Shown here: positions 38,623-47,880 of the stretch, piece after piece
How the letters are laid out: each line of letters begins with the position of its first letter
Position numbering within the stretch: the first letter of the stretch is position 1
NCBI RefSeq assembly: GCF_025837095.1
Contig: NZ_CP107551.1
Location: 3,218,668-3,282,667 of the forward strand
DNA from: Rhodococcus sp. Z13
GTDB lineage: Bacteria; Actinomycetota; Actinomycetes; Mycobacteriales; Mycobacteriaceae
Reading direction: 5' to 3'
Length of the DNA: 64,000 bases
Notes under the pieces: generated by a model
The model's input: the letters and a program-made list of their open reading frames with translations, nothing else
Told to the model about the DNA's origin: nothing
Database searches by the model: none
Program-made: the position numbers and the translations under genes

Positions 38623-40488
38623 TCACTCGACGGTGACGGACTTGGCGAGATTGCGGGGCTTGTCCACGTCGTAACCGCGGGCCTGGGCGACCTCGGCGGC
38701 GAAGACCTGCAGCGGCACCGTCGACAACAGCGGCTGCAGCAGCGACGGCGAGGCGGGGATCTCGACGAGGTGATCGGCGAACGGCCGCACCGTCTCGTCG
38801 CCCTCCTCGGCGATGACCACCGTGACCGCCCCGCGGGCCTGGATCTCACGGATGTTACTCAGCAGCTTGCTGTGCAGCACCGCCCGGCCCTTCGGCGAGG
38901 GCATCACCACGATCACCGGCAGCCCGTCCTCGATCAACGCGATCGGCCCGTGCTTGAGCTCCCCGGCCGCGAACCCCTCGGCGTGCATGTACGCCAGTTC
39001 CTTGAGCTTGAGCGCCCCCTCGAGCGCCACCGGATAACCGACGTGCCGGCCCAGGAACAGCACCGCCGGCGAATCCGACAGCTGCCGCGCCAGCGTCCGC
39101 ACCGGATCCATGCCGGTCAGCAGCTTGGCGATCCGTTCCGGCATCGCCGCCAGATCCTGGTACTCGCGGGCCACCTCGTCCGGATACTTGGTGCCGCGCG
39201 CCTGCGCCAGCGCCAGACCGACCAGATAGTTCGCGGCCATCTGCGCCAGGAACGCCTTCGTCGAGGCCACCCCGATCTCCGGGCCGGTGCGGGTGTAGAG
39301 CACCGCATCGGCCTCCCGCGGGATCTGCGCCCCGACGGTGTTGCACACCGCCAGCACCCGCGCCTTCTGTTCCTTGGCGTGCCGCACCGCCTCGAGGGTG
39401 TCGGCGGTCTCCCCGGACTGCGACACCGCCACCACCAGCGTCGAACGGTCCAGCACCGGATCGCGGTAGCGGAACTCCGAGGCCAGCTCGACCTCGACGG
39501 GCAGCCGGGTCCAGTGCTCGATCGCGTACTTGGCGACCAGCCCCGAATGGTAGGAGCTGCCGCACGCGACGACGAACACCTTGTCGATGTCGCGCAGTTC
39601 CTGATCGGACAGGCGCTGCTCGTCGAGCACGATGTGCCCGTCGACGAAGTGTCCGCGCAGGGTGTCGGCCACCGCCGCGGGCTGCTCCTCGATCTCCTTG
39701 AGCATGAAGTAGTCGTGCCCGCCCTTCTCGGCGGCGGCCAGATCCCAGTCGATCGTGAACGGCCGGGTCACCACATCGGTGTTGCCGTCGAAATCGGTCA
39801 CCGTGTACCCCTCGGCGGTGATCACCACCACCTGGTCCTGCCCGAGCTCGACCGCCTCGCGGGTGAACTCGATGAACGCCGCCACATCCGAGGCGATGAA
39901 CATCTCGCCCTCACCGACCCCGACGACCAGCGGCGTCGACCGCCGCGCCGCGACGATCGTGCCCGGATGATCGGCGTGCGCGAACACCAGCGTGAACGCT
40001 CCCTCGAGGCGGCGCAGCACACTGCGGGCGCTCTCGACGAAGTCCCCGGCCGTGGGTCCCTCGGCGTAGGCGCGGGCCACCAGATGCACCGCCACCTCGG
40101 TGTCGGTGTCGCTGGCCAGCTCGACGCCGGCCTTCTCCAGCTCGTCGCGCAGTGGCGCGAAGTTCTCGATGATGCCGTTGTGCACCACCGCGACCTTGCC
40201 GGTCGCGTCCCGGTGCGGATGCGCATTGCGGTCGGTGGGCCGGCCGTGGGTGGCCCACCGGGTGTGTCCCATCCCCGCCGTACCGGCGAAGTGCTCCTCA
40301 CCGATCTCGGCGAGCTCGGCCTCCAGATTCGCCAACCGCCCGGCCTTGCGTTCGACGGCCAGACCACCCTTACCGTCCAGGACGGCGATACCGGCCGAGT
40401 CGTAACCCCGGTACTCCATCCGCCGCAGCGCCTCCACCACGACGTCGAGAGCACGACGGTGCCCGACATACCCCACGATTCCGCACAT
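38623..40488 (-). CDS. glmS: Glutamine-fructose-6-phosphate aminotransferase
   Basis: A 621-residue GlmS, the first enzyme of UDP-GlcNAc synthesis for cell wall. After the initiator Met, Cys2 in MCGIVGYVG is the glutaminase nucleophile. Other motifs are HTRWATHG, the sugar isomerase domains with CGSSYHSG, SQSGETADTL and KLKELAYMHAEGFAAGELKHGP, and the C-terminal KSVTVE. No glmS ribozyme was seen upstream: the start is only 138 bases from a divergent gene. Together with glmM and alr it makes this region rich in wall-precursor genes. Confidence 0.97.
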   Translation of the reverse strand: MCGIVGYVGHRRALDVVVEALRRMEYRGYDSAGIAVLDGKGGLAVERKAGRLANLEAELAEIGEEHFAGTAGMGHTRWATHGRPTDRNAHPHRDATGKVAVVHNGIIENFAPLRDELEKAGVELASDTDTEVAVHLVARAYAEGPTAGDFVESARSVLRRLEGAFTLVFAHADHPGTIVAARRSTPLVVGVGEGEMFIASDVAAFIEFTREAVELGQDQVVVITAEGYTVTDFDGNTDVVTRPFTIDWDLAAAEKGGHDYFMLKEIEEQPAAVADTLRGHFVDGHIVLDEQRLSDQELRDIDKVFVVACGSSYHSGLVAKYAIEHWTRLPVEVELASEFRYRDPVLDRSTLVVAVSQSGETADTLEAVRHAKEQKARVLAVCNTVGAQIPREADAVLYTRTGPEIGVASTKAFLAQMAANYLVGLALAQARGTKYPDEVAREYQDLAAMPERIAKLLTGMDPVRTLARQLSDSPAVLFLGRHVGYPVALEGALKLKELAYMHAEGFAAGELKHGPIALIEDGLPVIVVMPSPKGRAVLHSKLLSNIREIQARGAVTVVIAEEGDETVRPFADHLVEIPASPSLLQPLLSTVPLQVFAAEVAQARGYDVDKPRNLAKSVTVE

Positions 40489-40626
40489 GAGTAGCAGGGT
40501 ACTGGTCGGCGAACGTCCGGCGACAATGCGGCGGTGCCCGTCACAGGGCACCCTCCGAACGTCACCGGGGCCGCGGGCGGACGCCACCGGGCCCGGCGAG
40601 CAGCGGTATCCGCTAACGTTCTCGCC

Positions 40627-41475
40627 GTGGCGGCGAACCCCAAGAAACTGGCTCAGGAACTGTCCAAGCGCGGCCCTTACACGGTCCTGCGCGGCGACCT
40701 GGCACTCGCCGGTCAGCCGGGTGTGGTGTACACCCCGGCGGAAGGCTTCGACCTGCCCGCGGTCGCGTTCGGGCACGGCTGGCTGACCGGGGTCAAGCGG
40801 TACACGAAGCTGTTCGAGCATCTCGCGTCCTGGGGCATCGTCGTCGGCGCCCCGGACACCGAACGCGGCCCGATGCCCTCGGCCGTCGGCCTGGCCACCG
40901 ACCTGCTCACGACCCTCGACATCTGCACCGGCGTGCGGCTGGGAACCGGGCGGATCAGCGTCCACCCGTCGCGGCTCGCCCTCGTGGGCCACGGATCCGG
41001 TGCCGGTGCCGCGGTGCACGCCGCAGCACGACGGGAGGTCGCGGCTGTCGCGGCGCTCTATCCCGCCCCCGTCTCGCCGCGCGCGGCGGAAGCGGCCGAG
41101 CGGGTGCGGGTGCCCGGTCTGGTGCTCGTGGGTGAGAAGAGTCTCGGTTCCATGACCAGCGACGCGATCGCGGTGGCCCGCGGCTGGGGCCGCAAGGACG
41201 TGGTGTTCCGGGTGGTCTCGAAGGCGAACGACGAAGGGCTCGCCGAGGGGCGCCGCCTGCTCGGCGCGCTGGGGGTGGGCGGTCCGGAACGTCGCACGCA
41301 GGAACGCACCCGCGCGCTGCTCACCGGCTTCCTGTTGCACCGTCTCACCGGCGACCGGACCTACGCGGCCTTCTCCGATCTCACCGCGGAGATCCCGGGC
41401 TCGACGGTGATCACCGATCCCGACCTGGTCGACCGTGATCTCGGTTCGCAGGTCAACATGCTGCTCGACCACTGA
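40627..41475 (+). CDS. Alpha/beta hydrolase (dienelactone/PET-hydrolase-like)
   Basis: A 282-residue hydrolase resembling the PET-hydrolase/chlorophyllase-like group. The oxyanion-region motif is VAFGHGWLTG, the nucleophile elbow is LVGHGSGAGAAVHAAA, and an acid is likely in VLVGEKSLGSMTSD. No signal peptide is visible, so it should be cytoplasmic. GTG at 40627 starts AANPKKLAQELSKRGPYTV. It is divergent from glmS and converges with the helical-protein gene 13 bases after its stop. Substrate unknown. Confidence 0.8.
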   Translation: MAANPKKLAQELSKRGPYTVLRGDLALAGQPGVVYTPAEGFDLPAVAFGHGWLTGVKRYTKLFEHLASWGIVVGAPDTERGPMPSAVGLATDLLTTLDICTGVRLGTGRISVHPSRLALVGHGSGAGAAVHAAARREVAAVAALYPAPVSPRAAEAAERVRVPGLVLVGEKSLGSMTSDAIAVARGWGRKDVVFRVVSKANDEGLAEGRRLLGALGVGGPERRTQERTRALLTGFLLHRLTGDRTYAAFSDLTAEIPGSTVITDPDLVDRDLGSQVNMLLDH

Positions 41476-41488
41476 CCGGACCGTCCGT

Positions 41489-42328
41489 TCACAGCGGGCC
41501 CGCCTCGGCGAGCACCACTCCGTCCCCCTCGTCACCGTCCGCTCGGGGCTCGGGGTGGTCCTCGGTCGTGGGAGCACGCTCCGGCGTTCCGTCCGCGCCG
41601 CGGCGGGACGGAACCCGCAGCGCGGGCGCAGCCGGCCCGAGGGTGTCGGGCTGCGACGGCGCAGCATCCCGGGGTGGCGGATCGTTCTGGTGCGGCGCAT
41701 CACCGGCCGACGTCGTCTCGACCGGTTCGGTGGGTGTCTCCGCGGTGTCGGCGACCTGCCGCACCGCCTCGGCGAGCCCGGCGAAGGTGTCCTCGACGGC
41801 CCGGCGGGTGTCGTCGCACGCTCCGATCAGCACCTCGATCGCCTCTTCGACCTGCGTCACGAGGTCCTCGACGGGGCACACCTCGACGTCGACGTGCTCG
41901 AAGGCGGCCATCGCCTGTGCCTTCCCGCGCAATGCTCCGGCCACGGAGTCCACCGCGGCCTCCAGTGCGACGGCCAGCGCCGCCGTCGCGAGGTGCGCGG
42001 CGGCACCCCACGCGATGGTCGCGCGCAGTTCCGCCCGGGCGTATCCGGCGGCCGAGCCGTCCCAGGCCTCCCCGAGCCGATCCAGCAGGCCGTGTTGCTC
42101 GTCGACCCGCCGCCCCAGCCGTGCGGCGAGCGTGCGCGCGACGGCGGCGTCCTCGGCGAGTGCCTGCAGCGGGAGATGACGCTGCTCATCGTAACGGACC
42201 CGCAGGTCGGCGGCGGTGAGGTCCGTGGCGCGACCGCGAGCGTGCAGCAGCGGCAGATGGTCGGTCACGAACCGGAGTCCCCCGGCTCCCGCGTCGAGGA
42301 TCCGGCCCGGATCCACCGGGGTGGTCAC
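41489..42328 (-). CDS. Helical protein with disordered acidic/Pro tail, possible type VII-related
   Basis: A 279-residue protein equivalent by position to Rv3439c. The first 175 residues are alpha-helical with a W-D-G turn (LLDRLGEAWDGSAAGYARAELRATI), reminiscent of the helix-WXG-helix fold of ESX proteins. They are followed by another Ala-rich helical stretch and a low-complexity tail rich in Pro, Glu, Asp and Thr. No signal peptide or membrane span is clear. The GTG start overlaps the stop of the preceding small helical gene (GTGA at 42325-42328), so the two are made together. ESX-4 export or chaperoning is an inference only. Confidence 0.65.
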   Translation of the reverse strand: MTTPVDPGRILDAGAGGLRFVTDHLPLLHARGRATDLTAADLRVRYDEQRHLPLQALAEDAAVARTLAARLGRRVDEQHGLLDRLGEAWDGSAAGYARAELRATIAWGAAAHLATAALAVALEAAVDSVAGALRGKAQAMAAFEHVDVEVCPVEDLVTQVEEAIEVLIGACDDTRRAVEDTFAGLAEAVRQVADTAETPTEPVETTSAGDAPHQNDPPPRDAAPSQPDTLGPAAPALRVPSRRGADGTPERAPTTEDHPEPRADGDEGDGVVLAEAGPL

Positions 42329-42663
42329 GACCACGGGGACCGCGGCCGTTCGGTGTCGGCCAGTGCCGTCACGGTCCGCAGTTCGTGGTCGGTGTAGAGG
42401 TCCGCGGCAGCCCGCAAGGCGTCGGCGTGGGTCTGCAGCGCCGCGGCCCATCCCGCGCAGGCCGCACGCACGCGGCGGAGTCCGTCCGCGAACCCGGCGC
42501 CGCTCTCCCGGTGCTCCGGGCCGAGAGCGGGTTCACCGCTCGTCATCGCCCCGAACGCCCTGCGTACCTCGCGGTCCACGTCGTCCGCGGACGCCGACAG
42601 CCGTGCCGCGATCGCGAGGACCGCGGGACCGTCGAATCGGACCGTGTCGTGGGGTGTGGTCAC
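42325..42663 (-). CDS. Small helical protein, EspC-like (type VII cargo candidate)
   Basis: A 112-residue helical protein equivalent by position to Rv3440c. It has a long N-terminal helix (VLAIAARLSASADDVDREVRRAFGAM), a middle region with FADGLRRVRAACAGWAAALQTHADALRAAADLYTDHE, and a charged tail. This resembles ESX secretion-associated EspC-like proteins, where a helical hairpin presents a Tyr-x-x-x-Asp/Glu export signal; YTDHE near the C-terminus is a near match to YxxxE. It pairs with the overlapping downstream gene. Assignment as cargo rests on pattern and proximity to ESX-4. Confidence 0.6.
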   Translation of the reverse strand: MTTPHDTVRFDGPAVLAIAARLSASADDVDREVRRAFGAMTSGEPALGPEHRESGAGFADGLRRVRAACAGWAAALQTHADALRAAADLYTDHELRTVTALADTERPRSPWS

Positions 42664-42746
42664 GCCGCCTCCTCCGTCGGATACCTCTCGACGAGGTTGG
42701 ACGCAGCAGGCGGCGGATCGGTTCCCCGTGTCCCGGTGCTGTCCGG

Positions 42747-44090
42747 TCAGACGGCGGCGACGAGGCCGGCGAGGCGCTCGGCGACCGCGCGGGCCTGCTC
42801 GTCGTCGGCGGCCTCGACCATGACCCGCACGAGCTGCTCGGTGCCCGAGGGGCGCAGCAGCACCCGTCCGGTGTCCCCGAGTTCCCGCTCGGCGGCCGCG
42901 ACGGCCTCGGCGACGGCGGGATCTGCGGCCACGGCCGCCTTGTCGCCGACCGGGACGTTCACGAGGACCTGGGGCAGGGAGGTCATCACCGCGGCGAGCT
43001 TGGAGAGGGGCAGACCGGTCGCGGCGACCCGCTCCATCAGGCGCAGGCCCGTGAGCACGCCGTCGCCGGTGGTGCCGTGGGAGGGCAGGACGATGTGCCC
43101 GGACTGCTCACCGCCGAGACCGAAGCCTCCGCGACGGAGTTCCTCGAGCACGTACCGGTCGCCGACGCCCACGGTGCGGACCTCGATCCCCGCGTTGCGC
43201 ATGGCGATGTGGAGACCGAGATTGCTCATCACGGTGGCGACCAGCGTGTTCTGCGGGAGCTCACCGGCCTCGTGCATGCCGAGCGCGAGGACGGCCATGA
43301 TGGCGTCCCCGTCGACGACGGCGCCGGACGCGTCCACCGCGAGGCACCGGTCGGCGTCGCCGTCGTGGGCGAGACCGAGGTCGGCGCCGTGCTCGCGCAC
43401 CGCCTGCTGCAGGGCGGCGAGGTGCGTGGAACCGCAGTCGTCGTTGATGTTCAGGCCGTCGGGTTCGGCGTTGATAGCGATCACCCGCGCGCCGGCGGCG
43501 GCGTAGGCGGCCGGTCCCGCCTGGGAGGCCGCGCCGTGGGCGCAGTCCACCACGACGGTCACCCCGGTGAGGGGCTGCTGCACCGCGCCCGCCAGGTGCG
43601 CGAGGTAGCGGTCGAGGGCGTCGGGGGCGGTGCGGACACGTCCGATGCCGGCGCCGACGGGTCGTGCCGGGGCATCCGCGTCGTCACCGTGCAGTGCCGC
43701 CTCGATGCGGTCCTCCACGGCGTCGTCGAGCTTGTGACCGCCCGCGGCGAAGATCTTGATGCCGTTGTCGGGCATGGGGTTGTGCGACGCGGAGATCATC
43801 ACACCGATGTCGGCGCCGTAGTCGGCGGTGAGATACGCGACGGCCGGGGTGGGCAGGACCCCCACCGACAACACGTCGACACCCGCCGAGGTGAGTCCGG
43901 CCGTGACGGCCGCCTCGAGCATCTCACCGCTCGCGCGCGGGTCGCGTCCCACGACGGCGACGGGTCGTCGCTCGGCGTCCCGCGGTGCCAGGACCGCTGC
44001 CGCGGCTCCCGCGAGCCGTACGGCCAACTCCACTGTGAGCTCGGCGTTGGCCAAGCCCCGGACTCCGTCGGTGCCGAACAACCGACCCAT
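42747..44090 (-). CDS. glmM: Phosphoglucosamine mutase
   Basis: A 447-residue phosphohexomutase that turns glucosamine-6-P into glucosamine-1-P. The phospho-Ser loop is [17 protein letters not shown], the metal loop is DGDADRC, the sugar loop is GGEQSGHIV, and the phosphate site is [14 protein letters not shown] at 44090 has GGAGG eight bases upstream; a GTG two codons earlier is too close to it. It follows rpsI, but a strong hairpin separates them. Confidence 0.97.
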   Translation of the reverse strand: MGRLFGTDGVRGLANAELTVELAVRLAGAAAAVLAPRDAERRPVAVVGRDPRASGEMLEAAVTAGLTSAGVDVLSVGVLPTPAVAYLTADYGADIGVMISASHNPMPDNGIKIFAAGGHKLDDAVEDRIEAALHGDDADAPARPVGAGIGRVRTAPDALDRYLAHLAGAVQQPLTGVTVVVDCAHGAASQAGPAAYAAAGARVIAINAEPDGLNINDDCGSTHLAALQQAVREHGADLGLAHDGDADRCLAVDASGAVVDGDAIMAVLALGMHEAGELPQNTLVATVMSNLGLHIAMRNAGIEVRTVGVGDRYVLEELRRGGFGLGGEQSGHIVLPSHGTTGDGVLTGLRLMERVAATGLPLSKLAAVMTSLPQVLVNVPVGDKAAVAADPAVAEAVAAAERELGDTGRVLLRPSGTEQLVRVMVEAADDEQARAVAERLAGLVAAV

Positions 44091-44150
44091 GTACACACCC
44101 TCCTCGTGTGCGGCGCGCGCCGCGGGTGTCGATAGTGGACAGAATGCACA

Positions 44151-44191
44151 AGAGCAGGCGCCGGTAGGAAACGTCTACCGACGCCTGCTCT
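44151..44191 (-). terminator. Terminator of rplM-rpsI
   Basis: AGAGCAGGCG and CGCCTGCTCT, with inner CGGTAG/CTACCG, make a 16-bp stem with one C-A mismatch and a 7-base loop, about 50 bases after the rpsI stop. Confidence 0.9.
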
Positions 44192-44239
44192 CGTGGTGGA
44201 ACAGGTGCCGACCCTGACGGTGTCAGTGTCGGCAGCGCA

Positions 44240-44746
44240 TCAGCGCTTGGAGTACTGCGAGGCCTTGCGGGCCTTCTTCAGGCCGTACTTCTTGCGCTCG
44301 ACGGCACGCGCGTCGCGCGTGAGGAAGCCGGCGCGCTTGAGCGCGGGGCGATCCTCGGGGCTGACCTCGACGAGGGCACGCGCGATCGCCAGACGCAGGG
44401 CGCCTGCCTGACCGGACGGGCCGCCGCCGTTGAGGCGAGCGTGGATGTCGAACTGCTCGACGCGCTCGACGGTCACCAGCGGCGACTTCACGAGCTGCTG
44501 GTGCACCTTGTTCGGGAAGTAGTCCTCGATGGTGCGGCCGTTGAGCACGAACTTGCCGGTGCCGGGAACGAGGCGGACGCGGACGACGGCCTCCTTGCGG
44601 CGACCGACGGTCTGGACCGGGCGGTCGAACACGATCGGGGCGGCAGGCTCCGCGACGACGACGTCCTCGACGTACTCGTCAGCGGCGACCTCGACGTTCT
44701 CGACGTACTCTTCGGGGTTCACGTTCTGTTCCTCGGGCGTCGTCAC
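44240..44746 (-). CDS. rpsI: 30S ribosomal protein S9
   Basis: A 168-residue S9. The conserved core starts at [26 protein letters not shown] and ends with [12 protein letters not shown], the universally conserved SKR tail that reaches the ribosomal P site. The first 40 residues are an acidic extension (Glu, Val, Tyr-rich) typical of actinobacteria. The GTG start overlaps the rplM stop by four bases. Confidence 0.98.
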   Translation of the reverse strand: MTTPEEQNVNPEEYVENVEVAADEYVEDVVVAEPAAPIVFDRPVQTVGRRKEAVVRVRLVPGTGKFVLNGRTIEDYFPNKVHQQLVKSPLVTVERVEQFDIHARLNGGGPSGQAGALRLAIARALVEVSPEDRPALKRAGFLTRDARAVERKKYGLKKARKASQYSKR

Positions 44747-45186
44747 TGTGCCACCTGCTTGATCTCGAACGGCACCGGCTGCTGCGCGGCGTGGGGGTGG
44801 TTCGGGCCCGCGTAGACCTTCAGCTTCTTCGCCATGGCGCGGCCGAGCTTGTTCTTCGGGAGCATGCCGGTGACGGCCTTCTCCACGAGGCGGTCGGGGT
44901 TCTTGTCGAGAACCTCGCCGACGGAACGAGCGCGGAGACCACCCGGGTGACCGGAGTGGCTGTAGAGGAACTTGTCGGTCCGCTTGTTGCCGGAGACGGC
45001 AACCTTGTCGGCGTTGATGATGACGACGAAGTCACCACCGTCGACGTTCGGCGTGAAAGTGGGCTTGTGCTTGCCACGGAGCAGGTTCGCCGCCTGCACC
45101 GCGAGGCGGCCGAGCACCACATCAGTGGCGTCGATGACGTGCCACTGACGGGTCACGTCGCCGGCTTTCGGTGTGTACGTAGACAC
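44743..45186 (-). CDS. rplM: 50S ribosomal protein L13
   Basis: A 147-residue L13 with [41 protein letters not shown], the MLPKNKLG motif and [18 protein letters not shown] at 45186 gives the normal start. It heads the rplM-rpsI operon. The 356 bases upstream hold its promoter and the 27-bp repeats. Confidence 0.98.
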   Translation of the reverse strand: MSTYTPKAGDVTRQWHVIDATDVVLGRLAVQAANLLRGKHKPTFTPNVDGGDFVVIINADKVAVSGNKRTDKFLYSHSGHPGGLRARSVGEVLDKNPDRLVEKAVTGMLPKNKLGRAMAKKLKVYAGPNHPHAAQQPVPFEIKQVAQ

Positions 45187-45542
45187 AGATCTTCCTCGTC
45201 TATCGTTTCGCTGCTGGCCCGCATGCCGACGATGGTCACGCCCGGCGGCCAGTTGGGACCCGGGAGAGATGTTCGCCGCGCTCGAAGGCACGACGACGTG
45301 CGACACGCCGAGGGGACACTCTACCGGCCGGCCCCCGGACGGGTCAAAGCCGGGGCTGCTGCCCGACCCGGTCGCCCTGCTCCCCCGGCCACGACGTCCC
45401 GGCGGCCTCTCCACCGACCGGGACGTCGCGCCTGCGGCGGCGCCTCCCCCAAGGCCCGCCGCTCGTTTCCGGGATTCGAATCGAGGGCTCGGCCCTCCGG
45501 ATTCGAATCGAGGGCTCGGCCCTCCGGATTCGAACCGACGGC
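45187..45542. other. Intergenic region between esxT and rplM
   Basis: 356 bp with no supported gene. It must contain the rplM promoter (minus strand) near its left side. The right side, next to the esxT stop, carries tandem 27-bp units with hairpins, listed separately. Confidence 0.6.
45472..45525. repeat. 27-bp tandem repeat with hairpins after esxT
   Basis: Two identical 27-bp units (45472-45498 and 45499-45525) and a diverged third. Each holds the palindrome GATTCGAATC and a GAGGGC-TCG-GCCCTC hairpin. They start 17 bases past the esxT stop in its transcription direction, so they may act as a double terminator. Confidence 0.85.
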
Positions 45543-45833
45543 TCAGCCGCCGAACCGCGCCTCGTTGAGCCGCTCGACGTCCCGCATGTTGTCGTTACCG
45601 TTCGACACGGCACGGCCGATGTCGTGCAGCACCTGGATCAGGCCCGCCTCGGCCTTGTTCCAACGCTCCTGGGTGGCGAGGTAGCGGTCCCTCGCGTCGC
45701 TCTCCCAGGTGGCGACGAGCGGGGCCACCTGCTGCTCGATGGTGTCGAGCGTCGTCTCGATCGCCCTCTGGCCGGACACGAGCTGGGCGTGCAGTTCCGC
45801 GACGCCGCCGAAGTCCTGGTAGATCTCGGTCAC
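45543..45833 (-). CDS. esxT: ESX-4 WXG100-family protein EsxT
   Basis: A 96-residue helix-turn-helix WXG100 protein, partner of EsxU and expected cargo of ESX-4. The turn is [11 protein letters not shown], so the usual WXG is WES. The first helix ([33 protein letters not shown]) and second helix ([27 protein letters not shown]) are of normal length. GTG at 45833. It follows esxU by 51 bases. Confidence 0.88.
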   Translation of the reverse strand: MTEIYQDFGGVAELHAQLVSGQRAIETTLDTIEQQVAPLVATWESDARDRYLATQERWNKAEAGLIQVLHDIGRAVSNGNDNMRDVERLNEARFGG

Positions 45834-45884
45834 CGATCGTTCTCCTCGCTTGTCGAAATGGGTGGGGTCGGGTGACGCCGGGCG

Positions 45885-46244
45885 TCAGCCGAACGAGCCG
45901 TGGAGCAGGGAACCCGCATCGGGGTCGATCGCGGACAGGGACTGTGCCTGTTCCTCGACGGCGGCGGCGTACGAGCGGCCGCTGGTGCGGACGGCCTCGG
46001 CGAGTTCGTCCAGGGCCCGCGTCAATTCGGTGTTGTTGGTCTGCCAGCGCTCCATCAGCCCGGTGAACCGGGTGGCGGAGTCGCTCCGCCAGACCGTGGG
46101 CACGGACTGCACCACCCCGGTCAACTGTCGGAGGGTCGCCTCGAGTTCGTTGCGGGACTCCTGCAGTTGTCCCGCAACCACTTCCATGAGCTCGACATCG
46201 GTGGTCACCTGATTCGAATTCGAACTACCGTCGGGGTGGGTCAC
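45885..46244 (-). CDS. esxU: ESX-4 WXG100-family protein EsxU
   Basis: A 119-residue WXG100 protein. The turn is PTVWRSDSATRFTG, so WXG is WRS. The flanking helices are VELMEVVAGQLQESRNELEATLRQLTGVV and LMERWQTNNTELTRALDELAEAVRTSGRSYAAAV. A C-terminal tail follows. GTG at 46244. It is the first gene of a small esxU-esxT unit and lies 139 bases after the Rv3446c-like gene. Confidence 0.88.
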   Translation of the reverse strand: MTHPDGSSNSNQVTTDVELMEVVAGQLQESRNELEATLRQLTGVVQSVPTVWRSDSATRFTGLMERWQTNNTELTRALDELAEAVRTSGRSYAAAVEEQAQSLSAIDPDAGSLLHGSFG

Positions 46245-46366
46245 GACGTACTCCCTTCACTGGCGCCGGTTCTCGCTGTGTGCACCCGGTTCGCTCCGAA
46301 CCTGGTGGGCCTTACATCTTGGTTGGACGCACCCCGCCGGGGATCGGTTCCGCTCTTCTTCCGAAA

Positions 46367-46380
46367 AGTCCGGACTTTCC
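46367..46380. promoter_or_regulatory. Perfect 14-bp palindrome upstream of esxU
   Basis: AAAGTCCGGACTTT lies 123 bases upstream of the esxU start and 4 bases after the end of the Rv3446c-like gene. It may be an operator for esxUT or part of a terminator. Confidence 0.45.
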
Positions 46381-46383
46381 GTG

Positions 46384-47880
46384 TCATCCGGCCTCCAGGG
46401 TGTGGACGGCCTGCTCGCACTCGCTCCGGATGCCGTTCCACTCGCCCTCGAGGTACTGGCATCCCACGGACACCTGCAGGCGGGGGAACACGAGGACCGA
46501 CCAGCGCACCACCGAATAGCCGTCGGGCAGTTCGGTGTAGGCGACGACGCGGCGGTCACCGAAGGTGGTGTCGGTGTCGAGATCCCGGATCACCTCCGCA
46601 CGTTCGGCGGCACGCGCGGTCAGCACCTCGGCGACCCGGTCCGCGTCCACCCCCTCGGCCAGGGTGCTGTGGACGACGAGGATCCGCCGGTCCGTTCCCC
46701 CGCCGGGCAGCAGTTCGACCCGCCCCGGGGCCGAGGCGCCGGGGTCGCGGACGTACCAGTCGTCGGGCAGTTCGAGGTGCACCGGCCCGATCTCGAACCG
46801 GGCCGAGCGCACACTGCCGGTGGTCGCGGACGAGTCCTCGTCCCCGGTATCGTCCTCGTCCCCCGGATCGTCCGCGGCGACCGTCTCCGTCGGTCCATGT
46901 GCCGGCCCGTGCCCCGTGGTCAGGTACACCGCGCCGCCGATCACGGCGGCCGTGGCCGCGGCCACCAGAGTCGCCGCCACCGCACGGGGCATCCACCCGC
47001 TCCTACCGGACTCCGGCGGGCGGGTGCGGACCTCCTGCAGCCACGGCAGCACCGTCGATCCGGGTGCCCCGCTTCCGGCGTCCGGGGGCGCCTGTGCCGC
47101 CTCGTCCGGTGCCGACGTCAGGGCCTCGAGCATCTCCGCCGCGGCGACGGGCACCACCTGCACGTGCGGACCGAGCGGCTCGTCGAACAGGGCGAGCAGC
47201 CCGACGCCGGAGGGCTCGCCGGGCTCCCCCGCGACGGCCACCACGTCGGGTTCACTTCCCCGCAGCACCGCGTCGAGCAGGGTGCGCAGTCGTACGGCGA
47301 GATCGGGGTGGTGCGGGTCCAGTCCCGGATCCCGGGCGACCTGGTCGACGACGGGCCGTCCCGGTCCCGTCGCGCCGAGGCTCGTGGCGGTGACTCCGGA
47401 TTCGTCGAATTCGACCACCACGCACCGATCGTGGGTGTCCGGTGCCGCGACGAGACCGGCCGCCACCGCGACCGGGACGAGAAAGGCATCGGCCGCGACC
47501 TGCCGGGCCGCAGCACGGACGAGATCGCGGCGCCGCGGATTCCACGCGGTCGGGTGCACGGCGACCACCGTCGCCGACACGGACGGGGTTCCGGCGGTCG
47601 CCGCGGCGTACACGACGAGACCGGTCAGCAGGTCCCCGGTCTCCGGCCGGCCTGCCCGCGCCGGTGCGTGCACGAGCGCGGCGACGTCGATCGCCTCGTC
47701 CGTCTGCCCTGCCTGCTCCCCGAAGACCCACCCGTCGCCGAGCGGGGCGGCGAGGGCGGGGACACGCCGGGTCACCCCGGCCCATCGGACGTGGACGGCT
47801 CCTGCCGTCAGTGCGAATGCGGGTGGGACGAAAGCGGGCAGGGCGAAACCGGGTGGGGCGAAGGCCTGCGGTCCGGTCAC
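46384..47880 (-). CDS. Type VII secretion-associated protein, Rv3446c family
   Basis: A 498-residue protein conserved in ESX-4 loci. The N-terminal part, about 20-290, resembles an actin-like nucleotide-binding fold (VVVEFDESGVTATSLGATG). One membrane helix lies at about 312-336 (PRAVAATLVAAATAAVIGGAVYLTTG). An outside C-terminal domain ends in VGCQYLEGEWNGIRSECEQAVHTLEAG, typical of the Rv3446c group. The first residues contain imperfect repeats (PGFALPAFVPPAFAL). The GTG start overlaps the eccC4 stop by four bases. Its exact role in secretion is unknown. Confidence 0.85.
   Translation of the reverse strand: MTGPQAFAPPGFALPAFVPPAFALTAGAVHVRWAGVTRRVPALAAPLGDGWVFGEQAGQTDEAIDVAALVHAPARAGRPETGDLLTGLVVYAAATAGTPSVSATVVAVHPTAWNPRRRDLVRAAARQVAADAFLVPVAVAAGLVAAPDTHDRCVVVEFDESGVTATSLGATGPGRPVVDQVARDPGLDPHHPDLAVRLRTLLDAVLRGSEPDVVAVAGEPGEPSGVGLLALFDEPLGPHVQVVPVAAAEMLEALTSAPDEAAQAPPDAGSGAPGSTVLPWLQEVRTRPPESGRSGWMPRAVAATLVAAATAAVIGGAVYLTTGHGPAHGPTETVAADDPGDEDDTGDEDSSATTGSVRSARFEIGPVHLELPDDWYVRDPGASAPGRVELLPGGGTDRRILVVHSTLAEGVDADRVAEVLTARAAERAEVIRDLDTDTTFGDRRVVAYTELPDGYSVVRWSVLVFPRLQVSVGCQYLEGEWNGIRSECEQAVHTLEAG

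Noticed and set aside
40489-40626. glmS ribozyme upstream of glmS
   Set aside because: The divergent gap is 138 bp and shows no ribozyme-like core. This ribozyme is also not typical of actinobacteria.
44096-44240. Small open frames between glmM and rpsI
   Set aside because: The gap is filled by the glmM leader and a strong terminator hairpin, and no coding pattern is seen.
45472-45540. TTCGAATC motifs resembling a tRNA T-arm
   Set aside because: The motif repeats every 27 bp with no acceptor, D-arm or anticodon stem around it. It is a tandem repeat, not a tRNA.
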